Shown piece by piece: positions 58,567 to 64,000 of a DNA stretch of 64,000 nucleotides. Position numbers and translations under genes: made by a program. Origin of the DNA: Albimonas marina (GTDB lineage Bacteria > Pseudomonadota > Alphaproteobacteria > Rhodobacterales > Rhodobacteraceae); contig NZ_JARHUC010000011.1 in NCBI RefSeq assembly GCF_029223255.1, positions 1-64,000 on the forward strand, in the 5' to 3' direction. Under the pieces are notes generated by a model. That model was not told the origin of the DNA. It worked only from the letters and a program-made list of their open reading frames with translations, and did no database searches. Position 1 is the stretch's first letter, and the number at the start of each line of letters is the position of its first letter.

Positions 58567-59430
58567 ATGCCGCGTCCGCCCTCCGCCGTGCCCGAGCCCG
58601 AAGACGCCGACCTGCGCCGGGCGGCGCGGCCGGTGGTGGCCTATCCCGACGACGCGCTGCCGCCGCCGGACCTGGCGCGCTACGCCGCGGCGCTGGCCTC
58701 GGCGCAGGCGGTGGACGAGGCGCTGGTTCCCCCGCGCGAGGCACGCTGCATCGCGGTTCCGGCGGGGCACTTCCTGCGCATCGTCTCGGTCGACGGGCCG
58801 CAGGTGGGGGACCTGAACCTGTGGAACGCGGCGCGGCTGGAGGAGCGGTTCTTCTCCGGCAAGACCCGCGCCCTGCACGGGACCCACGTCACCCGCGGCC
58901 ACAGGTTGTGGAGCGTGCTGCCCTGGCTGCGCCCGCTGGCGACGATCGTGGCGGACGACCTGGAATGGTACGGGTTCGACGCCGACGGGGGCGGAGTGCA
59001 CGACGTGATCGGCACCCGCTGCGATCCCTACACCAACCGGCTGCTCTCGGGCGGCGACTACCACCACTGCTGCCATTCCAACCTGGTGCGGGCGCTGGCG
59101 GAGGCGACGGGGCTCGCGCCCGAGGCGGCCGAGCCGCTGGTGCATGACGTGCTCAACGTCTTCATGTGCACCGGCTTCACCCGCGACACCCACCAGTATT
59201 TCATGAAGGCGAGCCCGGTGCGCCCGGGCGACGCGCTGACCCTGTTCGCCGAGATCGACCTGCTGGCGGGCCTGTCGGCCTGCCCGGGGGGCGACTGCTC
59301 GGCCTCGCATTCCTCGGACGCCGCCGCCTGCTTCCCGCTGAGGATGGAGGTGCTGCGCCCGGATCCTGCGACGCTGGAGGGGTGGGAGAGCCCGGGGCCC
59401 TCGGCCTACGACCGCAGCCACGGGCTCTGA
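58567..59430 (+). CDS. DUF1989 (urea carboxylase-associated) family protein
   Basis: The 287-residue protein matches the DUF1989 family, encoded near urea carboxylase in some genomes. Characteristic features are GHFLRIVSVDGPQVGDLNLWNA, the central YHHCCHSNL segment, HDVLNVFMCTGF and the cysteine-containing ACPGGDCSA motif, which may bind a metal. It lies in a genomic context without urea genes. The ATG at 58567 follows GGGAGAGATCC. Confidence 0.92.
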   Translation: MPRPPSAVPEPEDADLRRAARPVVAYPDDALPPPDLARYAAALASAQAVDEALVPPREARCIAVPAGHFLRIVSVDGPQVGDLNLWNAARLEERFFSGKTRALHGTHVTRGHRLWSVLPWLRPLATIVADDLEWYGFDADGGGVHDVIGTRCDPYTNRLLSGGDYHHCCHSNLVRALAEATGLAPEAAEPLVHDVLNVFMCTGFTRDTHQYFMKASPVRPGDALTLFAEIDLLAGLSACPGGDCSASHSSDAAACFPLRMEVLRPDPATLEGWESPGPSAYDRSHGL

Positions 59431-59525
59431 GCCCGGAGGGGGCCGCGACCGAGGGGGTTCGACGCCCCCGAGGACGCCCACCTGGCCTTTGAGAAACGTC
59501 GGAAGGGGCCGGGGGCCCGGCGGGA

Positions 59526-60491
59526 TCAGCCGCGCAGGCCGTTCATGATCTCGACGAGCTTCACGGCGATGCCGGGCTCGGACAGCGCGTGGCCGCCCTG
59601 CTGGATCATGTGGAGCTGGGAGCCGGGCCAGGCCTCGTGCAGCAGCTGCGCCGAGAGGGGCGGGCAGATCAGGTCGTAGCGGCCCTGGACGATGTGGCCG
59701 GGGATGTTCGCCAGCCGCGGCGTGTTCGCGAGGATCTGGTCGTCGCGCTCGAGCCAGCCCTGGTGGACGAAGTAGTGGCACTCGATCCGGCTGAAGGCCC
59801 GCGCATAGGCGCCGTCGGGGCCGTGGCCGCCGCCGCCCTGCAGCGTGGCGCAGGCGGCCTCCCACCCGGCCCAGAGGCGGGCGAAGCGGGTCTGCTCCAT
59901 CAGGTCGTCGGAGGTCAGGCGCTTGTGGTAGGCGGCGATCAGGTCGTGACGCTCGGCCTCGGGCACCGCCTCGGCGAAGCGCTTCCACTCGACCGGGCGG
60001 AACTGGCCGGCGCCGCCGCCGTAGAACCAGGCGAGCTCGCGCTTCATCATCAGGAAGACGCCGCGCAGCGCCATCGCCTCCACCCGCTCGGGGTGGGTCT
60101 CGGCGTAGAGCAGCGAGAGCGTCGCGCCCCAGGAGCCGCCGAAGAGGATCCACTTGTCGATGCCCAGCTTCTCGCGGATGCGCTCGATGTCGGCGACGAG
60201 ATCCCAGGCGGTGTTCTCGGCGAGGCTCGAGTGCGGGCGGGAGCGGCCGCAGCCGCGCTGGTCGAACAGGATCACCCGGAACACCTCCGGGTCGAAGAAG
60301 CGGCGCATGCCGGGCGAGCAGCCGCCCCCCGGGCCGCCGTGCAGCACCACCACGGGCTTGCCCTTGGGGTTGCCGCATTGCTCGACGTAGAGGTCATGAC
60401 CGCCCGGCACCTCGAGCCGCAGACGCGCGTAGGGCTCGATGGTGGGATAGAGGGCCTGTCGGGCCGATATGTCGGCGTCGCTTTCGCGCAT
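59526..60491 (-). CDS. pip: proline iminopeptidase
   Basis: The 321-residue alpha/beta-hydrolase removes N-terminal proline from peptides. It has the oxyanion region [14 protein letters not shown], the [12 protein letters not shown] motif, the nucleophile elbow [10 protein letters not shown], the catalytic acid in QGRYDLICP and the histidine in QQGGHAL. The ATG at 60489-60491 starts the normal length. It is divergent from ubiG. Confidence 0.95.
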   Translation of the reverse strand: MRESDADISARQALYPTIEPYARLRLEVPGGHDLYVEQCGNPKGKPVVVLHGGPGGGCSPGMRRFFDPEVFRVILFDQRGCGRSRPHSSLAENTAWDLVADIERIREKLGIDKWILFGGSWGATLSLLYAETHPERVEAMALRGVFLMMKRELAWFYGGGAGQFRPVEWKRFAEAVPEAERHDLIAAYHKRLTSDDLMEQTRFARLWAGWEAACATLQGGGGHGPDGAYARAFSRIECHYFVHQGWLERDDQILANTPRLANIPGHIVQGRYDLICPPLSAQLLHEAWPGSQLHMIQQGGHALSEPGIAVKLVEIMNGLRG

Positions 60492-60551
60492 GTCCGATCT
60501 ATGTCACATCAGGCGCGGATCACAAGCGCCGGGAGCGGAGCGGATCGCCAC

Positions 60552-61334
60552 ATGACGTCCACGAACCACACCGAAGCCGACCGTTTCGCGGGAACCAACA
60601 TCGACCCGGGCGAGATCGCCAAGTTCGAGGCGATGGCCGCGGAATGGTGGGACCTGAACGGCAAGTTCAAGCCGCTGCACATGATGAACCCGTGCCGGCT
60701 GGGCTATGTCGTCGAGCAGATCGCGGCCGAGTTCGGGCGGGACCCGGCGCAGCCGAACGCCTTCGCGGGGCTGCGCATCCTCGACATCGGCTGCGGCGGC
60801 GGGCTGCTGTGCGAGCCGATGGCGCGGCTGGGCGCGACCGTGGTGGGCGTCGATCCCGCCGAGCGGAACATTCCCGTGGCGCGCATCCATGCCGAGAAGA
60901 TGGGGCTCGAGATCGACTACCGCGCCACCTCGGCCGAGGCGCTTGCCGAGGCGGGGGAGAGCTTCGACGCGGTGCTGAACATGGAGGTGGTCGAGCATGT
61001 GCCCGACCCCGCCTCCTATCTCGGCGCCTGCGCGCGGCTGGTGAGGCCGGGGGGGCTGATGGTCTGCTCGACCATCAACCGCAATCCCAAGAGCTTCATG
61101 ATGGCCATCGTGGGGGCCGAGCACGTGATGCGCTGGCTGCCCAAGGGCACGCACGAATGGTCGAAGTTCATCACGCCCGACGAGCTGGCGGGGATGATCG
61201 CCGCCTCGGGGCTGGAGGTGGTGGACCGCAAGGGCTTCGTCTTCAACCCGGTGACGTGGAGCTGGTCGATCTCGGGCCGGGACCTGTCGGTGAACTACGT
61301 GACCTGCTCGGTGAAGCGGGAGGGCCGGGGATGA
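60552..61334 (+). CDS. ubiG: ubiquinone biosynthesis O-methyltransferase UbiG
   Basis: The enzyme performs the two SAM-dependent O-methylations of ubiquinone biosynthesis. The 260-residue protein has the [20 protein letters not shown]-terminus, the SAM motif [29 protein letters not shown] and the C-terminal [14 protein letters not shown]. The ATG at 60552 sets the conventional start. It overlaps the MBL hydrolase gene by ATGA. Confidence 0.97.
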   Translation: MTSTNHTEADRFAGTNIDPGEIAKFEAMAAEWWDLNGKFKPLHMMNPCRLGYVVEQIAAEFGRDPAQPNAFAGLRILDIGCGGGLLCEPMARLGATVVGVDPAERNIPVARIHAEKMGLEIDYRATSAEALAEAGESFDAVLNMEVVEHVPDPASYLGACARLVRPGGLMVCSTINRNPKSFMMAIVGAEHVMRWLPKGTHEWSKFITPDELAGMIAASGLEVVDRKGFVFNPVTWSWSISGRDLSVNYVTCSVKREGRG

Positions 61335-62146
61335 GCGCGCCCGATCCCGTCGGCGCCGAGGTCCGCGCCCGCGCCCGCGCCCTGCCGGTGGCGGAGTGGT
61401 GGACGGCCGAGGCGGTCGCGCCCGGCGTGACCAAGATCGTCGAGCCGCATCTCGACCCGCTGCTGCAGGCGAACCTGTGGTTGGTCGAGGGCTCGGAGCG
61501 CGACATGCTGATCGACTCAGGCATGGGCGTGGGCCTGCTGGCGCCCTTCGTGGACGGGCTGCGGGAGGCGTCCAAGCCGCTGGTGCATGTGCTGAGCCAC
61601 GCGCATATCGACCACATGGGCGGGTCGTGGGAGTTCGACAGCCGCCTGATCCACCCCGCCGAGGCGGCGGACCTGGAGAAGACGGACGCGGGGCTCGCGA
61701 CCCTGTTCCGCGACGAGATCCCCCAGGCGATGCGCGACGGGTTCGAGGCGGAGGGCTATCGCCCGCTGCCCGACCTGCTGATCGACGCGCGCCCCTCGGA
61801 GCACTACGACCCCTCGGCCTACCGGCTGAACGCGGCGCCGGCGACGGGGCTGCTGGAGGAGGGGGACCGGGTGGAGCTCGGCGCCCGCGCCTTCACGGTG
61901 ATCCACCTGCCGGGGCACTCGGCGGGGGGCATCGGGCTGCTGGACGAGGCGGACGGGACGTTGTTCTCGGGCGACGCGATCTACGACGGGCCGCTGCTGC
62001 CGATCGGGGTGATGGAGGACTATCTCGTCACGCTGAAGCGGCTGGCGGGGATGGAGGTGTCCATCGTCCACGGCGGGCATGACCTGAGCTTCGGGCAGGC
62101 GCGGATGCGCGAGATCTGCGCGGAATACCTGGCGAAGTGGAGCTAG
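61331..62146 (+). CDS. MBL-fold metallo-hydrolase
   Basis: The 271-residue metallo-beta-lactamase-fold protein has the zinc motif HAHIDHMGG (about residues 91-99), a later HLPGHSAGG and GDAIYDG, and a final histidine in HGGHD. These supply two metal sites. The substrate is unknown. It is translationally coupled to ubiG (ATGA), a placement that may be incidental. The family includes thioesterases, glyoxalases and lactonases. Confidence 0.92.
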   Translation: MSAPDPVGAEVRARARALPVAEWWTAEAVAPGVTKIVEPHLDPLLQANLWLVEGSERDMLIDSGMGVGLLAPFVDGLREASKPLVHVLSHAHIDHMGGSWEFDSRLIHPAEAADLEKTDAGLATLFRDEIPQAMRDGFEAEGYRPLPDLLIDARPSEHYDPSAYRLNAAPATGLLEEGDRVELGARAFTVIHLPGHSAGGIGLLDEADGTLFSGDAIYDGPLLPIGVMEDYLVTLKRLAGMEVSIVHGGHDLSFGQARMREICAEYLAKWS

Positions 62147-62169
62147 GCGCCCTGCGGGCGGGCTTGGCT

Positions 62170-62289
62170 GGCCCGGCTGCGCCGGGGCGCGGTTCCCGCG
62201 CAGGAGGCAGGCCCGACTGCGCCTGAGCGCGCATCGCGCGCAGGAGGCCTGTCCGGCTTCGCCGGAGCGCGCATCGCGCGCAGGGGCGC
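62170..62289. repeat. three tandem 40-bp hairpin modules
   Basis: Three exact-period units (62170-62209, 62210-62249, 62250-62289) each contain a CCGG-type hairpin (for example CCGGC-TGC-GCCGG) followed by a GCGCGC-AT-CGCGCGC-like hairpin and CAGGAGGC or CAGGGGCGC. There are no unique spacers, so this is not a CRISPR array. Confidence 0.85.
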
Positions 62290-62317
62290 TTCCGGAACCC
62301 ACCCAAGAACAGGCCCG

Positions 62318-62481
62318 CGCCTGTCCTCCGGATCCGTCCATCGCTGAAGATGCCTGAGCGAGTCGCCGGGCGGGGTCAAGGACAAGCCCCGCGCAGGCGC
62401 GGGGTCGCTTCGCGATCCCTGACCCCGCCCGGCGACTCGCTCTTCACGGCATCAGCGATGGACGGCTCCGGAGAACAGGCG
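62318..62481. repeat. 164-bp structured palindrome, copy 2
   Basis: It has the same length and architecture as copy 1 at 42992-43155. The apical hairpin CCCCGCGC-AG-GCGCGGGG is at 62387-62404. The stem GAGTCGCCGGGCGGGGTC pairs with GACCCCGCCCGGCGACTC, whereas copy 1 has GAGTCGGGGGGAGGGGTC with its own complement. It follows three 40-bp modules. Confidence 0.9.
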
Positions 62482-62600
62482 CTCGCGAGGAGGCTTGCGG
62501 CGCCGGGCGCGCGGGGCGGGCGGTCGGACGGGGATCCATGGGGGGATCCGAGGGGGGGAGGCGGGTTGAAACGGGGCGTGCAGGCGCCACGTGGGCGGCT

Positions 62601-63347
62601 ATGCTGGACTGGCTCTCCGAGAACGCGACGCTGGTCCAGATCGCCGTGCAGGGGCTCACCGCGGGGATCTGGATCGTCTATCTTCACCTTCTGCTGGCGG
62701 GCTTCCGCCGGCAGCGACGGTCGAACCTGTTGATCAGCCGGGCGGCGGGGGCGGGCGACCGGGCGCACCTGATGGTCTCGAACCTCGGGGCGGAGCCGAT
62801 CGACGTGGTGAGCGTGATCGCCGACCTGGAGTTCGAGATCGGGGCCCGGCGCGTCGGCGAGGGGACGCGATGGGCGAGCCGCACGGCGGTGGCGAGCGAC
62901 CGCAACAGCGACTCGCGCCGCGCCGCCGACGACAGCCTGCAGGCCACGCTCAAGGGGCCGCTGGAGAGCGGGGAGCACCGCGACCTGGGCAGCTTCGCGG
63001 ACCTGATGGAGGCGGCCATGGCCGATCTGGAGCCCGACGGGCCGGAGGGCGCGCTGCGCGGCGTCGCCCTGACCGTCGTCGCCGAGAGCGGCTGCGACGC
63101 GCTGCTGGTGGCGGGGCGGCAGAGGTTCTCGGTCGTCGAGATGCAGGACGGGCGCCGGGCCTGGCTGCCGCGCAGCGCCCGCACCGAGCAGGTGCGCGCC
63201 GGCCGCGCCCGCCGGGCGCTGGCGCGCCGGCTGGACGCGGCGCTGCGCGACGAGGCGCGACGCGTCGAGCGCGCCGCCCGGCGCGGCGGGGACCGGCCGG
63301 GCGCGCGCGCGGCGCCGGCCGGCGGCGGCATCCGCGACGCGGCCTGA
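62601..63347 (+). CDS. unrecognised single-span membrane protein
   Basis: I do not recognise this 248-residue protein. One N-terminal membrane segment (VQIAVQGLTAGIWIVYLHLLLAG) is followed by a positively charged border (FRRQRRS). A cytoplasmic domain of about 130 residues with a beta-rich start (HLMVSNLGAEPIDVVSVIADLEFEIG) follows. The C-terminal 70 residues are strongly Arg/Ala-rich. The ATG at 62601 places the membrane segment near the N-terminus. The 3' neighbour is convergent. Confidence 0.65.
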   Translation: MLDWLSENATLVQIAVQGLTAGIWIVYLHLLLAGFRRQRRSNLLISRAAGAGDRAHLMVSNLGAEPIDVVSVIADLEFEIGARRVGEGTRWASRTAVASDRNSDSRRAADDSLQATLKGPLESGEHRDLGSFADLMEAAMADLEPDGPEGALRGVALTVVAESGCDALLVAGRQRFSVVEMQDGRRAWLPRSARTEQVRAGRARRALARRLDAALRDEARRVERAARRGGDRPGARAAPAGGGIRDAA

Positions 63348-63387
63348 GGCGCGGCCGGGGGCCTTGCGGCGGGACAGGCCGGGCGCC

Positions 63388-63993
63388 TCAGACGGGGAAC
63401 CAGGCGCTCTCCTCGGTGACGCCGTCGAAATCCTGGGCGGTGAGGTGGACGACCTCGGCCGTGAAGGCGTCCGGGGGGAAGGCGAGCGCGCCCTCGCGCA
63501 GCGGGTTGGTCGAGCGCTCGATGATCCCGCCCCCGGGGGTGAGGCGGCCGTGGCAGAACTCCTGGTCGAACAGCCGGCGCAGGGCGCCGCGGTGGCGGTG
63601 GGCGAGCGCCCGCTCCAGCCGGACGGGGAGGGAGGCGGGGGCGGCCAGCGCCTCGGGCGCGCCGCGGCCCAGCAGGAAGCGCTCGCCCGCGCGGGCCAGC
63701 ACCGCGGCCTGGCCGTCGGCGCGGCGGAGCTGGCGGGCGGCGAGCGGGCCGGCGCCGGGCAGGCGGCGCCAGAGCTCGGCGTAGTCGGCGAAGACGCCCC
63801 GCTCCATGAGGTCGCCGTTCTCGAAAAAGAGGGCGCCGACGTCGGGCCCGTCGAGGGGCCCTCGCCAGTTCACCCGGCGGGTCCAGGTGCACACGCCCCG
63901 CTCGACCGCGGTGGCGCCGGCGAAGCCCTCGGCCCGCGCCAGCAGGCGCAGGACCCGGGGCGGCAGGTCGGAGAGGGAGCGGGCGCCGCGCAC
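63388..63993 (-). CDS. unrecognised protein, possibly running off the window edge
   Basis: The 201 residues visible from a GTG at 63993 belong to no family I recognise. They are Arg/Ala/Leu-rich, with GALFFENGDLMERGVFADY, FLLGRGAPEAL, RALAHRHRGALRRLFDQEF and a C-terminal AEVVHLTAQDFDG. The frame is open to the end of the window, so the true start may lie outside. The stop TGA is at 63388-63390, convergent with the gene ending at 63347. Confidence 0.6.
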   Translation of the reverse strand: MRGARSLSDLPPRVLRLLARAEGFAGATAVERGVCTWTRRVNWRGPLDGPDVGALFFENGDLMERGVFADYAELWRRLPGAGPLAARQLRRADGQAAVLARAGERFLLGRGAPEALAAPASLPVRLERALAHRHRGALRRLFDQEFCHGRLTPGGGIIERSTNPLREGALAFPPDAFTAEVVHLTAQDFDGVTEESAWFPV

Positions 63994-64000
63994 GTCGGGG

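Larger units (their letters stand above)
62147..62600. other. intergenic region filled by the dispersed repeat (copy 2)
   Basis: Three 40-bp hairpin modules (62170-62289) are followed directly by the 164-bp palindrome (62318-62481). The rest is short linker and the promoter region of the gene at 62601. Confidence 0.65.

Noticed and set aside
62170..62289. Possible CRISPR array
   Set aside because: The three 40-bp units are contiguous, without unique spacers, and no cas gene is nearby.

Overview
This is a very G+C-rich chromosomal segment from an alphaproteobacterium, most likely a member of or close to the Rhodobacterales. The basis is gene content and order: histone deacetylase-xseB-ispA-dxs, a VPLPA-type C-terminal sorting signal, DUF1203 and DUF1989 proteins, a CIRCE-controlled groESL operon, an MKHPVDxHVGKR-type XRE regulator and a full CtrA-type TTAA-N7-TTAA box. 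The genus cannot be fixed from sequence alone. No rRNA, tRNA, CRISPR array or prophage was seen. The only mobile element is the end of an IS3-family transposon at the left edge.

Layout. 1-121: IS3-family remnant. 250-2456: groEL and groES with a terminator and CIRCE. 2484-5178: TraB/GumN protein, DUF3429 membrane protein and a HAD hydrolase. 5301-21511: an envelope-polysaccharide region. It starts with three tandem small YjbE-like secreted proteins on the + strand. On the - strand, read in transcription order, follow a 2,499-residue fatty-acid-synthase-like polyketide synthase (RkpA-like), an alpha-oxoamine synthase (RkpG-like), a KpsC/RkpJ-like capsule glycosyltransferase, the outer-membrane protein YjbH and the lipoprotein YjbF. 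21571-30863: folC and accD, a class IV aminotransferase, a nucleotidyltransferase, then HDAC-xseB-ispA-dxs. 31053-42813: an enoyl-CoA-hydratase-like protein, DUF2332, typA, an XRE regulator, an inositol-monophosphatase-family phosphatase, tlyA, a TrmA/RumA-type RNA methyltransferase, a haloacid dehalogenase and leuB. 43201-54020: DUF1203, purD, secreted proteins, GntR, GNAT and ParA genes, an orphan BrnA-like protein, an RTX protein, rimO and a VPLPA-anchored protein. 54446-64000: MFS and MATE transporters, a ferredoxin, DUF1989, proline iminopeptidase, ubiG, an MBL hydrolase and two unrecognised proteins.

How the genes work together. The most coherent system is the 7090-21305 block. A reducing KS-AT-DH-(psiMT)-ER-KR-ACP synthase without a thioesterase is followed directly by a PLP alpha-oxoamine synthase and a capsule Kdo-transferase-like enzyme. 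The Sinorhizobium rkpA/rkpG/rkpJ K-antigen genes are the closest precedent I know. The inferred product is an amino-keto, sphingoid-like lipid that anchors or primes a surface polysaccharide, with YjbH, YjbF and the YjbE-like proteins acting in export or surface assembly. A perfect CtrA-type box sits about 190 bp upstream of the synthase, which suggests cell-cycle or motility-linked control.

The most unusual non-coding signal is a dispersed 164-bp structured palindrome in intergenic gaps (42992-43155 and 62318-62481, with a degenerate copy at 58340-58413). Ten of about 13 differences between the two good copies form five complementary pairs, while the mismatched positions of the stem are conserved. 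It is preceded by 40-bp hairpin modules that also occur alone at 30872-30951.
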